Assembly: GCF_000517105.1 (NCBI RefSeq)
Contig: NZ_KI912148.1
Location: 2,127,812 to 2,191,811, forward strand
DNA from: Fischerella sp. PCC 9605
GTDB taxonomy: Bacteria > Cyanobacteriota > Cyanobacteriia > Cyanobacteriales > Nostocaceae
Length of the DNA stretch: 64,000 bases
Direction of reading: 5' to 3'
Under the pieces are notes generated by a model. It was given only the letters and a program-made list of their open reading frames with translations. It had not been told where the DNA came from and ran no database searches. Below, in pieces: positions 1 through 8,873 of this stretch. The position numbers and the translations under genes were made by a program. Numbering within the stretch: the first letter of the stretch is position 1; every line of letters begins with the position of its first letter.

Positions 1-250
1 AAATCCAGGGATTTATTATGAACTTGTGAGAGATTGGTCTCCCCTTGCACATTCGGCAAACTTTCCAGCTAGGTGTCGAAAAAATTTTTCTGCCAATCGC
101 TAAACTGCTTTTGGTACTCGTTCTCCTCTATCTTACAGAATTTTTCAGCCAGTAACACAATATTACGCAAATATGAAGAATTGCAAGCAAGGGTGCCACT
201 AATACTATTCCCTGTCGAATTATCGAACCAAGTGTAAGCCTGTTAGTAGT
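1..250 (-). pseudogene. Decayed phasin/PhaE-like gene remnant, cut by the window edge
   Basis: Read on the minus strand, roughly 240 down to 1 gives a protein-like frame containing SDWQKNFFDT, a TAG stop (plus positions 69-71), then LESLPNVQ and NKSLDF. This lines up with the intact phasin-like protein at 1295-1561, which has SDLQRATFETW, MSTFPGMQ and NKALDF in the same order. The TAG falls exactly where the intact copy has Trp, so one base change would explain it. Another stop lies just upstream near 240, where a neighbouring frame continues. Seen: the similarity and the stops. Inferred: a second phasin or PhaE-type gene that has decayed. It continues beyond position 1. Confidence 0.5.
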
Positions 251-1122
251 ATTTGCTAGTTGTTTTGCAAAAACTGATGGTGTTCTAGTATCAAACGGAA
301 TTTATGGTAGGAAAAAGTGAATGCTAGAGTCTTTTAAAGCTTGACTTCCCAACGTAATTTATGTATGCAATGTTTATCATAGATAATGATAATGTATTTC
401 ACAACTTTTTGAAAATCTTTTGTTTACCTAGTTTTAGTCTTAGTGCTTAACATGAAAACGTATCGGCGATCGCAGTTGCAAATAGTAGTGATTTGTGGTT
501 ATATTTAGCACTTAGCCCAGCAAAAGCAGCAAGCAAATTAGGATTGTGATTTAGATAATTTAGAGCTTGAAAAACCAAATTTAATAATGTACATTAGGGT
601 GAATTTATACAGCCTGTGACTCCTATTATTTTATTCCTTTAGATAGAAGATAAAACTAATTGATTTAGATACGGATCGCAGTACGTAATTCCTAAATAAT
701 TATTCTCTACCTTTAGATAGAAGATAAAACTAATTTATTAGCTCAAGATTTTTCTGAAGGTAGATAAAAAACAGTCGTTTTGGATTGAGTAAATAGCTGT
801 TTAGTAAGTAGGTAGGGTTATTTCATTCTTCCTCAATTCGCCAGAAACTTAAGTTCCTCGCTCATAGCTTCAGTCGGTTAAAACTGACTAAAAATCTTAG
901 TTTCAGTCCGTTTTAACGGATTTTGGCTATTAGCCCCAAAATTTATTTTCGGGCGATTGTGCATAAAATGAAGTAGCCCTAGTTTAGTAAGTATTTCTTT
1001 GACAAATAGAGCGCAGGTCAAACAATTTTGGATTTTGGATTTTGGATTTTGGATTGATTCCACGGATAAATCCACTTTCTTGTACCCTGCTCGGAATGAT
1101 TGGTCAAGTTTTATTTTGTAAT
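251..1122. other. Gene-free spacer with short repeats
   Basis: No convincing gene. A 26-bp direct repeat occurs at 636-661 and 710-735. A heptameric run of TTTTGGA units lies at 1026-1056, followed by a tail (gattccacggataaatcc) that recurs at 8404-8483. On the minus strand about 580-450 translates to 44 protein-like residues ending ATAIADTFSC and a stop, with HIP1 inside it, which may be a relic of a lost gene; I do not recognise it. Confidence 0.5.
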
Positions 1123-1156
1123 TAAAAAAGCCCCCAATAAAATTGTTAAGGGGCTT
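1123..1156 (-). terminator. Rho-independent terminator of the phasin-like gene
   Basis: On the minus strand AAGCCCC (1150-1156) pairs with GGGGCTT (1128-1134) across a 15-nt loop and is followed by a T run. It lies about 140 bases after the stop codon of the phasin-like gene. Confidence 0.75.
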
Positions 1157-1294
1157 GTCAACACTCAGAGTTTTGTGAATCAGAAAGTTATTTCCTTATC
1201 TTGTAATTCCTTGACAGTCATGCTCTAAAAAACATGAGAATCCACATGGATGTCGTGAAACAAAAGCAAATCTACTACAACTCAGTACTTTTGT

Positions 1295-1561
1295 TTACCA
1301 CCAGCTACGTAACACCTTAAAATAGCCCTCCAAAAATTGCTTCTGAATGTCTACAGATATACGGGTTAACTGAACCTGCAATTCTAGAGAATTGCTCGCC
1401 AAATTCTCCTGAAAATCCAAAGCTTTATTTAAATTATCACGATAATTTGACACGCCGAAGCTTTGCATGCCCGGAAATGTAGACATCCAAGTCTCGAAAG
1501 TTGCTCTTTGCAAATCACTTACTTGCCTAAAATACTGTTCAAAGGTATTGAAAGCGTTCAT
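1295..1561 (-). CDS. phaP: Phasin-like PHA granule protein (PhaP type)
   Basis: An 88-residue protein with no signal peptide or membrane segment, mostly predicted helix, rich in Gln, Phe, Leu and Asn, and ending in two Trp. This is the build of the small phasins that coat polyhydroxybutyrate granules in cyanobacteria (Synechocystis PhaP is similarly short). The start is the ATG at 1561, preceded by AAAGGAGT at good distance; an upstream in-frame ATG at 1594 lacks such a site. It is divergent from phaA, and a decayed homologue lies at the left edge. The role is inferred from size, composition and the phaAB neighbours; no synthase gene (phaC/phaE) is visible here. Confidence 0.7.
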   Translation of the reverse strand: MNAFNTFEQYFRQVSDLQRATFETWMSTFPGMQSFGVSNYRDNLNKALDFQENLASNSLELQVQLTRISVDIQKQFLEGYFKVLRSWW

Positions 1562-1755
1562 TTTTCTACTCCTTTTGCTTATACCTTCATACATAATTAT
1601 TATGCTAAAAAATCATGTGCTTAATTATTGAATTAAATAATCTCATTAAATAATAATTCTGCTAATTTCTAATGTATATAAAACTTATTTTTAATGTATA
1701 AAGAAAAAGGGGGAAATACAAACAAATTCCATCAGATTTGCACAGGAGCAAGATA

Positions 1756-2949
1756 ATGCAACAAGCCTATATTGTCTCAGCAGCACGCACGCCATTCGGT
1801 CGCTTCGGAGGAGTCCTTGCAGATTTTTCTCCAGTAGATTTAGGTGCAATATCTATGCGTGCCGCGCTAGAACGAGCCGGAATATCTGGGGAATTTATAG
1901 ACCTGTACATCTTTGGCAACGTACTCCGTTCTGGTCATGGACAGCTATTGCCCCGTCAAGCAGCTTTCAAGGCTGGTATTCCAGAAACAGCGAACGGATA
2001 TGCTGTGGATATGGTGTGTTCGTCAGGAATGATGAGCGTGATGAGCGCCACTACTGCTATTGCTTCTGGTGAAGCCGACATCGTACTTGCTGGTGGCATG
2101 GAATCAATGTCCCAGAGTGGGTTGTTGCTATCGCACCGAGTCAGATGGGGGTGCAAATTACTGCTGAATTCGCCAGAGCAAATCATCGATGTCTTGCTCT
2201 GTGATGGTATTTCCGATCCCACGACATCTGAAAAGATGGGAGAGCAAGCTGAAAGACTGGCAGAAGCTTACAAAGTTACACGCAATGAATTGGATGAAGT
2301 AGCTTTCTATTCTCAGCAACGAGCGGCAAGTGCTACTCAGCAAGGCTTCTTGCAGAAGGAGATTGCACCAATTGAAGTCAAGAGCAAGAAAGGTGTGCAA
2401 CTAGTGGAAAAAGATGAAGGAATTCGTTTAGATACCACTTTGGAGAAGCTTGCCGAACTCAAGCCTGCTTTCAAAGCGGATGGGGTGTTGACTGCTGGTA
2501 ATAGCAGTCAGATATCGGACGGAGCAGCAGCTCTGGTCTTGGCAAGTCAAAGGGCAGTGGAAGAACACGGACTGAAGCCTGTTGCCCGCATCCTCGGGGG
2601 AACGTGGGCTGGTGGGGAAACGTGGCGATTCCCGGAAGTTCCCATCCATGCAGTGAAAAAGCTTCTAGATAAGTTGAAAATGAAAATTACTGATTTTGAC
2701 TTATTCGAGAACAACGAGGCTTTCGCACTGAGCAATGTTTTGTTTAACCGAATTCTGAGTGTTCCTCACGAAAAGCTTAATGTCTATGGAGGTGCGATCG
2801 CTCTGGGGCATCCCATCGGGGCTTCTGGAGCGCGAATTATCGTGACACTGCTCAATGCTTTGCAAGAAAAAAATGGTCAATTAGGATTGGCAGCAGTTTG
2901 TCATGGGACTGGTGGCGGTACTGCGATCGCGATCGAGCGATTGAAGTAA
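1756..2949 (+). CDS. phaA: Acetyl-CoA acetyltransferase (beta-ketothiolase)
   Basis: Condenses two acetyl-CoA to acetoacetyl-CoA, the first step of polyhydroxybutyrate synthesis, in the cytoplasm. The 397-residue length is normal for thiolases. Visible are the nucleophile Cys88 in VCSSG, the NEAFA motif, His352 in GGAIALGHPIGASG and the second catalytic Cys382 in VCHGTGGG. The Cys88 surroundings (CSSG rather than CGSG) and the last block (CHGTGGG) differ a little from the commonest versions. The ATG at 1756 is chosen because AGGAG sits at 1744-1748; an upstream ATG at 1738 has no site. phaB follows 109 bases downstream in the same direction, so the pair supplies 3-hydroxybutyryl-CoA. Confidence 0.88.
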   Translation: MQQAYIVSAARTPFGRFGGVLADFSPVDLGAISMRAALERAGISGEFIDLYIFGNVLRSGHGQLLPRQAAFKAGIPETANGYAVDMVCSSGMMSVMSATTAIASGEADIVLAGGMESMSQSGLLLSHRVRWGCKLLLNSPEQIIDVLLCDGISDPTTSEKMGEQAERLAEAYKVTRNELDEVAFYSQQRAASATQQGFLQKEIAPIEVKSKKGVQLVEKDEGIRLDTTLEKLAELKPAFKADGVLTAGNSSQISDGAAALVLASQRAVEEHGLKPVARILGGTWAGGETWRFPEVPIHAVKKLLDKLKMKITDFDLFENNEAFALSNVLFNRILSVPHEKLNVYGGAIALGHPIGASGARIIVTLLNALQEKNGQLGLAAVCHGTGGGTAIAIERLK

Positions 2950-3058
2950 AGAGCAGCTAGAACAAAGACAGACAAAGGAGAAAATCCTTTTTTCCCTTAT
3001 CTTTCTTTCTTCCTAATACTGCTCTTGGTTTTGTAATACACAACATCTACTTTAACAT

Positions 3059-3781
3059 ATGAAATATTTGGGACTGGAAGACAAAGTCGTCTTAGTTACT
3101 GGCGGCAATCGAGGTATTGGAGCGGCGATTGTCAGTCTATTAGAGGAGTTGGGAACTCAGGTAGCTTACACCTATCGCAGCGATCCCAATATTCAGAGTG
3201 GTGCTTTGGCAATTCCAGCCGATGTGACCGACTCCGCAGCGATGGCAGCAGTAGCAGCAACAGTGGAAGAGAAACTAGGGCCTATTTACGGGGTTGTCGC
3301 CAACGCTGGAATTACCCGAGATAACTTTTTTCCCAAATTGACGATAGATGACTGGGATGCGGTAATAGAAACTAACTTAAAGGGTATGTACAACACGCTG
3401 ATCCCCGTTATTCCCAAGATGTACGAGCGACGAGAAGGTTCGGTTGTCTGTGTCAGTTCGATTTCGGGTGAGCGAGGAAACATCGGTCAGACAAACTACG
3501 CAGCATCTAAGGCAGGTGCTATTGGTCTGACCAAATCTTTAGCTTTAGAGGGGGCACGGTACGGAGTGCGAGCCAATGCTGTGGCACCGGGATTTATCGA
3601 GACTGAGATGACTAGGGCGATCCCAGATAAAGTCAAAGAAAAGATTACCGCAGAGATTCCTTTCCGTCGCTTCGGTAAACCTGAAGAAGTTGCTTGGGCA
3701 GTCGCATTTTTGCTTTCACCAATAGCCAGTAGCTACGTTACTGGCACTGTTCTCCAAGTTAACGGTGCTCATAATACTTAG
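3059..3781 (+). CDS. phaB: Acetoacetyl-CoA reductase (SDR family)
   Basis: Reduces acetoacetyl-CoA to (R)-3-hydroxybutyryl-CoA with NADPH, second step of PHB synthesis. The 240-residue SDR shows the TGGNRGIG cofactor loop at 14-21, ANAG at 81-84, Ser134 in VSSISG, Tyr147 and Lys151 in YAASK, and NAVAPGFIETEMT after it. FabG-type 3-oxoacyl-ACP reductases look much the same; phaA directly upstream favours PhaB. No clear Shine-Dalgarno precedes the ATG, which overlaps an NdeI-like CATATG. Confidence 0.83.
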   Translation: MKYLGLEDKVVLVTGGNRGIGAAIVSLLEELGTQVAYTYRSDPNIQSGALAIPADVTDSAAMAAVAATVEEKLGPIYGVVANAGITRDNFFPKLTIDDWDAVIETNLKGMYNTLIPVIPKMYERREGSVVCVSSISGERGNIGQTNYAASKAGAIGLTKSLALEGARYGVRANAVAPGFIETEMTRAIPDKVKEKITAEIPFRRFGKPEEVAWAVAFLLSPIASSYVTGTVLQVNGAHNT

Positions 3782-4347
3782 GTGAAAAAGTTTGCCTGAA
3801 TACGTTGGTTGAAGAGCAGCAAATCAATCTGGGTGGTTTAATCACCTCTACTTCCCAACGTTAAGCTGTCGCACGCATAACTTGCATATTCTCAGCGGGC
3901 TGTCCGGTCCGCACCACAACAATTTTATTTAATTCAGCTATGCAAGTTAGAAAATTTTTAACTTACCACACCCAGATGGGATCAAGCATCATCTCTAACA
4001 AATTGCGGTAGCTCTAAAGATATCGCAGATATCACCATACATACAGCAGGATGATTTATGGTTAGAAATAACACCCTGTCGAAATACTTTATCCAGGGCA
4101 GGGCAATATCTAATATCATGTCCGTCAAATTACCCATAATAAAAAGTTTGTAATGCAATACAGTTCAGTTAAGGTTTTGATCCCCCCTGTCTCCAAAGAT
4201 TGAATTCTACTAACTGAACCGTATTGGTTTGTAATGGGGACTTTAATCCCCAAGATCAGGACTAAAATCCCTACTACGAACATTTTTTAGGTTGATTAGC
4301 CGGACACGATATAAATGGCAATTTCTTTTTCTCTTCAGAAGCGAAAG
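3782..4347. other. Gene-free spacer with inverted repeats and a small mobile element
   Basis: No gene seen. It holds an inverted pair TAACTTGCATA / TATGCAAGTTA around 3878-3949, the MITE-like element listed separately at 4156-4226, and a GGGGACTTTAATCCCC hairpin near 4235-4250. Confidence 0.5.
4156..4226. mobile_element. 71-bp MITE-like element with 16-bp terminal inverted repeats and 10-bp target duplication
   Basis: The left end CAATACAGTTCAGTTA (4156-4171) and right end TAACTGAACCGTATTG (4211-4226) are inverted repeats matching at 15 of 16 positions. They are immediately flanked by the identical 10-mer GTTTGTAATG at 4146-4155 and 4227-4236. That is the signature of insertion with target-site duplication. 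It has no coding capacity, so it would need a transposase in trans; a 10-bp duplication fits IS4-type enzymes (inference). Confidence 0.75.
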
Positions 4348-5022
4348 ATGAATACTTTATTTCCAGTTTCTCAACAAGCTCGCTTAGCTCTGAGGGTGAT
4401 TGCTCTTGGTGATAGCCTTATTTATGGGTTTGGCGATCCAGTCGGTGGTGGTTGGGTAGAGCAACTGCGACGTCGGTGGATGTATTCCGACCATCCTGGT
4501 CATGCTCTTTACAATTTGGGCATTCGAGGAGATGGAGTGGCTCAGGTGTCCCAGCGATTAGAGCAAGAAGTTCGCCAACGGGGCGAACTGCGAAATAATT
4601 TTCCAGACTTGATCATTCTTTCTGTGGGAGTCAATGACTCAGCTCGTTTAGGACGGCGAAATGGACGCCAGTTTACTGAATTTGAGCAGTTTCAAACACA
4701 GCTAGCCAACTTGTTAGACAGAGCACAGCGGCTGTGTAATGTTCTGTTTGTGGGCATGGTGCCAGTAGATGAAAGCAAGATGCCCTTCCTGAACTGTTTT
4801 TATTTCAATCATGCCGACCAGTACCGCTATAAGGAAGCAACTAAGCTAGCTTGTGCAGCACGTCGGATTCCTTATCTGGATGTTTTTGACCTGTGGTTGG
4901 GAAGAGGTGAAAATTGGGTGCGATCGCATCTTTCCTCTGATGGTCTTCATCCCAATTTCCAGGGCTACCAAGCCTTGCTGCAAGATGTGCTGAATTGGGA
5001 ACCGATCGCGCAACTAGGATAA
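4348..5022 (+). CDS. SGNH/GDSL-type esterase or lipase
   Basis: A 224-residue hydrolase with the GDSL-family blocks in order: LGDSLIYG (block I, nucleophile Ser), GIRGDG with Gly (block II), SVGVND with Asn (block III) and DGLHPNFQGY with the Asp-x-x-His pair (block V). It has no signal peptide, so it is probably cytoplasmic, with an ester or thioester substrate that cannot be read from sequence. The ATG at 4348 puts the first block about 20 residues from the start, as usual; an in-frame ATG at 4315 is possible and neither has a strong ribosome site. It precedes a patatin lipase, so lipid or acyl turnover is a shared theme. Confidence 0.8.
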   Translation: MNTLFPVSQQARLALRVIALGDSLIYGFGDPVGGGWVEQLRRRWMYSDHPGHALYNLGIRGDGVAQVSQRLEQEVRQRGELRNNFPDLIILSVGVNDSARLGRRNGRQFTEFEQFQTQLANLLDRAQRLCNVLFVGMVPVDESKMPFLNCFYFNHADQYRYKEATKLACAARRIPYLDVFDLWLGRGENWVRSHLSSDGLHPNFQGYQALLQDVLNWEPIAQLG

Positions 5023-5139
5023 AAGCTATTTTCGTTGCCTAACGATACTTTACTTTTGTCTAGATGCTGAGGCGTTGTCTTGATAATAGCGGGATCGCCT
5101 GTTCTGGGTTGCAAAAATATTTGGGGAGAGGGTGAAAAA

Positions 5140-6096
5140 ATGGCAGAAAACACTAGAAATCGACGAGTGGCGATCGCCTGTCAAGGGGGTGGCACTCATA
5201 CCGCTTTTACCGCCGGAGTCTTGAAAAGAATTCTGCAACAACCAGAACCACATTTTGACATAGTAGCTTTGAGCGGGACTTCTGGCGGTGCGATCTCTGC
5301 TCTGTTGACTTGGTACGGCCTATTATTAGGTAGCAAAGATATAGCAGTTGAATTATTGGATTCTTTTTGGCGAGATAATTCTGCGACTTCGTTGTGGGAT
5401 ATTTATCTCAACAACAATCTTGTCTGGTTATCGCGCTTGAACAGTATTTTTCCTCTGCCTGAAATTAGCCCCTATACCTATCCTGATTGGGGGCAGCAGC
5501 GCCTGAAACAACTGTTAGAAAAACACGTTAAATTTGAAAAAATCAAAGAATTGGTCAACGGATCAAGCCCTCTGTTCCTCGTGGAAGCAGTCAATGTTCT
5601 GAGCGGCCAATTTACAATTTTTAGGAATGCTGAAGTTACTGTAGAGGCAATTCTAGCTTCAGCTGCGATCCCAACTTTGTTTAGATCGGTACGAATTGGG
5701 CAGGGGTTATTTTGGGATGGGCTGTTTTCGCAAAATCCTCCCATACGGGAACTTCCAGATGTCAAACCTGATGAAATCTGGATCGTTCAGATTAACCCGT
5801 CAACCAGCAAGAATGAGCCAAAATCAATAGAAGCGATACGCGATCGGCGTGATGAACTCTCCGGCAATCTTTCCCTGGAGCAAGAAATCTATTTCATAGA
5901 AAAAATTAATGAACTACTGAAAAACGATCTCCTTGCAAATGGCAAATACCAGCATATTGAGGTGAAGCGCATTAGGATGCTTTGGGATTTGGATTACTCA
6001 TCCAAGATAGATCGCAATCCTGGTTTTATCCAAGAACTGATCGCTTATGGTGAAACAGAGGCTGAAGCATTTTTGAGAAATGGGTCAAACAAGTAA
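5140..6096 (+). CDS. Patatin-like phospholipase (copy 1)
   Basis: A 318-residue serine acyl hydrolase. The oxyanion-hole motif GGGTHTAF is at 16-23, the nucleophile Ser48 is in SGTSGG, and the dyad Asp193 is in WDG. These are the complete catalytic elements of the patatin fold. It is cytosolic, without signal or membrane segments. The ATG at 5140 is preceded by GGGAGAGGGTG; the frame is open back to a TTG at 5080 but that lacks a site. It is paralogous to the gene at 7282-8364: both begin KIAIACQGGG or similar, share LSGTSGGAI, WDGL and a conserved RNP near the C-terminus. Closeness to PHB genes leaves open a role in granule lipid or polymer turnover, which is inference only. Confidence 0.85.
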   Translation: MAENTRNRRVAIACQGGGTHTAFTAGVLKRILQQPEPHFDIVALSGTSGGAISALLTWYGLLLGSKDIAVELLDSFWRDNSATSLWDIYLNNNLVWLSRLNSIFPLPEISPYTYPDWGQQRLKQLLEKHVKFEKIKELVNGSSPLFLVEAVNVLSGQFTIFRNAEVTVEAILASAAIPTLFRSVRIGQGLFWDGLFSQNPPIRELPDVKPDEIWIVQINPSTSKNEPKSIEAIRDRRDELSGNLSLEQEIYFIEKINELLKNDLLANGKYQHIEVKRIRMLWDLDYSSKIDRNPGFIQELIAYGETEAEAFLRNGSNK

Positions 6097-6672
6097 AAAG
6101 TAAAAAGATAAAAGTAAAAAGAAATCTCCATAGATCAATCTAGGGGCTTGAAGCAAGGAAATCTTTATCTTTCTCCATCAATAAATTCACTCTCTTGTAT
6201 CCTTTTGAGCTTAAGACAAAAAGAAATATTCTTCTTTTACCTTTTTACTTTTGACTTTTAACTTCAAAGAACGAATCTTGCAAAAATTTTTACTTTAGAT
6301 TCAGGTACTTTTTTAAGTAGCGATCGGACGGCTATTTAAGTACTCTAATAGTAGTAACGAATACTTCAGCTTAACTGTCTTATTTTTATTAACTGAGTAA
6401 AAATTCTGCTTAACTGGCTTATCTGCCATTGAACAAAGCAAAAATTGATGAAATGCTGATAAATACTTACCTAAATACAAAGTGAGTCTTAATTGAAATA
6501 GACGCAAAGACCCTGTGACGTGGAGAGGGGTTTTCATTCATGTTGGCGATTCTGCCATGATGACTGTCTTGAAAATAGGGGAAAGGGATTGGGGATCGCG
6601 GAAGAGATTTTCATACCCTCGTTGTGGGTGAAAAGCCTGTGAGGGTCTGACTTGTAAACAAGGAGATAAACA
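6097..6672. other. Gene-free spacer upstream of the DUF1269 gene
   Basis: No gene seen. Repeats of AAAAGTAAAAAG type lie near 6094-6120 with an inverted counterpart near 6235-6262. The last 60 bases carry a hairpin-prone stretch with CCCTCGTTGTGGG and the ribosome site AAGGAGAT for the next gene. Confidence 0.45.
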
Positions 6673-7164
6673 ATGGCTAATCTAACCGTTTGGAAATTCA
6701 ACACCGCTGATGGTGCAGAACATGCTCTGCAAAAATTGACAGAATTACAGAAACAACATCTGATCGAAATTGTGGATGCAGCAGTTATTTCTTGGCCCAG
6801 AGGTCAGAAAAAGCCTAAAACCAAGCAAGCTACGAATTTATCAGGAATCGGTGCATTAGACGGTGCCTTCTGGGGATTGTTGTTTGGACTGATTTTTTTC
6901 ATTCCCATTTTTGGTCTTGCTATAGGTGCAGCGACAGGAGCATTGGTTGGTCATTTCAGTGATTATGGTATCAACGATGACTTTATTAAAGAAGTTCGGG
7001 ACAAAGTCACTGAAGGGACATCAGCTCTGTTCTTACTAAGTGGAAAAGCTACTCTTGACAAAGTCAGCGAAGCCTTTGCAGGGGAGCAATTAGAACTCAT
7101 CCAATCGAATTTATCGAATGAACAAGAAGCTAAGTTGCAAGAGCATTTCAGCATAGCAGCGTAA
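6673..7164 (+). CDS. DUF1269 family membrane protein
   Basis: 163 residues. The soluble N-terminal half (VWKFNTADGAEHALQKLTEL) is the ferredoxin-like start of DUF1269 proteins. Two glycine-rich hydrophobic stretches follow at about 58-95, then the conserved C-terminal part with GTSALFLLSGKATLDKV. Similar glycine-zipper membrane segments occur in stress-related proteins, but no biochemical activity is established. The ribosome site AAGGAGATAAACA is strong. It sits between two patatin paralogues on the same strand, with over 500 bases before it and 117 after. Confidence 0.82.
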   Translation: MANLTVWKFNTADGAEHALQKLTELQKQHLIEIVDAAVISWPRGQKKPKTKQATNLSGIGALDGAFWGLLFGLIFFIPIFGLAIGAATGALVGHFSDYGINDDFIKEVRDKVTEGTSALFLLSGKATLDKVSEAFAGEQLELIQSNLSNEQEAKLQEHFSIAA

Positions 7165-7281
7165 CCCATAAATGGTTAGCGATCGCACATTTAGAAATTC
7201 ACACTGTGGTGTAGGTGGTTGCGATCGCCTACCAAGCATCGGCTAAATGAGGATGTGACAGGTAGAGGAATAGTTATTTTC

Positions 7282-8364
7282 ATGAAAACCAAAATTGCGA
7301 TCGCTTGTCAGGGAGGAGGTAGCCAAGCTGCTTTTGCGGCTGGCGTGTTTAAAGCCCTTTTTGAGAACAACATTCGAGACAAATTTGAGATTGTTAGTTT
7401 AAGCGGAACTTCAGGAGGTGCCATCTGTGCGGCTTTGATCTGGTACGCTCTGAAAAAAGGCGAGAATCCAGTTGAGCAGCGATTAATAGATTTCTGGAAG
7501 GATAATACGGCTCAAACTTATCAAGAGCGTGTGTTTAACGACTTTGCGATTACAAACCTAAGACTTGTCAGTAAGGGAATACTGCCACATTTCAATATCA
7601 GTCCTTCATCCTCACTATTTAAGTACTGGATGTCTTTTACAACCCAGGGTTTGCGGAGTCGATTTATCAATTTTCAGGAATTGCTAGAAACTCACATCAA
7701 TTTCCAGGAATTAGCCTCTTGGGGAGCACAACCAGACCCTCCTATTCTTGTGTTAGGTGCGTGTAACATTCTCACCGGAAAATTGTGGAAGTTTAACTCA
7801 TTTTACCAACCTATTAAACTCGAACATATCCTAGCTTCCTGTACGATTCCCAATCTTTTTCCAGCCGTTGAAATTGGCAAAGACGCTTATTGGGATGGCT
7901 TATATTCCGACAATCCACCTACAGATGAATTAATAAATCCCAACTCTGTTGGTGTTGCGAATATTCCCCAGGAAATCTGGGTAATTAAACTGAATCCGAC
8001 ACGCAGAAATACGATTCCGGTGGAAGTGGATGATATTTTAGATCGACGCAATGAACTGGAAGGAAATATTTCTTTATTTCAAAACCTAAGACGTATCGAG
8101 ATACTCAACAATCTATTGTTAAGGGGAGCATTTAAAGATGAGTTTCTAGAAGAGTTCTATATTAAAGAGCCCATCAAAATTCCTAGATCTTTTGTAGAAC
8201 TAGAAGACAAACCTTACTATATTCCCTTTATCGAAATGTCCGATGACTTGCAAAACAGCCTTGACTATGAGACTAAACTCGATCGCAATCCCGAACACAT
8301 CAAACAGCTCATCCAAGATGGCGAACAACAAGGAAAAAAGTTTTTAGAATCAAGATTGATCTAA
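7282..8364 (+). CDS. Patatin-like phospholipase (copy 2)
   Basis: A 360-residue paralogue of the protein at 5140. It has GGGSQAAF at 11-18, nucleophile Ser44 in SGTSGG and Asp205 in YWDGLYSDNPP, so it should be active as a lipid acyl hydrolase. It is about 40 residues longer than copy 1, mainly in an insert around 110-130 and in a C-terminal extension before the shared LDRNPEHIKQLIQDGE ending. The ATG at 7282 places the catalytic motif where copy 1 has it; GAGGA lies 12 bases upstream. The open frame reaches back to a TTG at 7219, which I consider upstream noise. Confidence 0.85.
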   Translation: MKTKIAIACQGGGSQAAFAAGVFKALFENNIRDKFEIVSLSGTSGGAICAALIWYALKKGENPVEQRLIDFWKDNTAQTYQERVFNDFAITNLRLVSKGILPHFNISPSSSLFKYWMSFTTQGLRSRFINFQELLETHINFQELASWGAQPDPPILVLGACNILTGKLWKFNSFYQPIKLEHILASCTIPNLFPAVEIGKDAYWDGLYSDNPPTDELINPNSVGVANIPQEIWVIKLNPTRRNTIPVEVDDILDRRNELEGNISLFQNLRRIEILNNLLLRGAFKDEFLEEFYIKEPIKIPRSFVELEDKPYYIPFIEMSDDLQNSLDYETKLDRNPEHIKQLIQDGEQQGKKFLESRLI

Positions 8365-8873
8365 AAATAGCTATCGTACGATGTCATTGGCAGCGTTATC
8401 CAATTTTGGATTTTGGATTGATCCCACGAATAAATCCGAGGGCTTGAGGATTTTGGATTTTGGATTGGCTCCACAGATAAATCACAACCCAATGGAAAAA
8501 TAGAGCATCAGCAATGCTACCCAAATAATCCCTTCTGAATTATATGCATTGTTTAATAAACAATCAGTATTTTTAAATTGAATTTGTTATACATACACTT
8601 GTATCAAGTCCGGCTAATTGCTTACGATATGGTTGTTTTTGTTGGTAATTGGTAATTGGTTTTTCCATTACTTATTACCTATTACCGACCTTCACAGATA
8701 TGATAAGTGTTCAAACGGACATGATATTACGTTATTTCCTAATTAGCGATCGCACTGTCTTTTAATGTGGGCGAGGTATATAGTTAAACCATCTCTGGAA
8801 CTTCAAATCACCTCGAAAATTTCTGATTCCACAGATTAGGATATTCATTAACATATCAGCAGAGATAAATCCC
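8365..8873. repeat. Gene-free spacer with TTTTGGA and TTGGTAA heptamer repeats
   Basis: Two tandem copies of a heptamer block plus tail lie at 8404-8437 and 8448-8483, matching the block at 1026-1075. A TTGGTAA heptamer run with an inverted counterpart is at 8643-8688. No gene is seen. Confidence 0.6.

Noticed and set aside
636-735. Two 26-bp direct repeats with a 48-bp gap, CRISPR-like
   Set aside because: Only two copies, spacer length atypical and no cas genes nearby.
6313-6537. 74-residue minus-strand frame in the spacer
   Set aside because: No ribosome site, no recognisable family, AT-rich.
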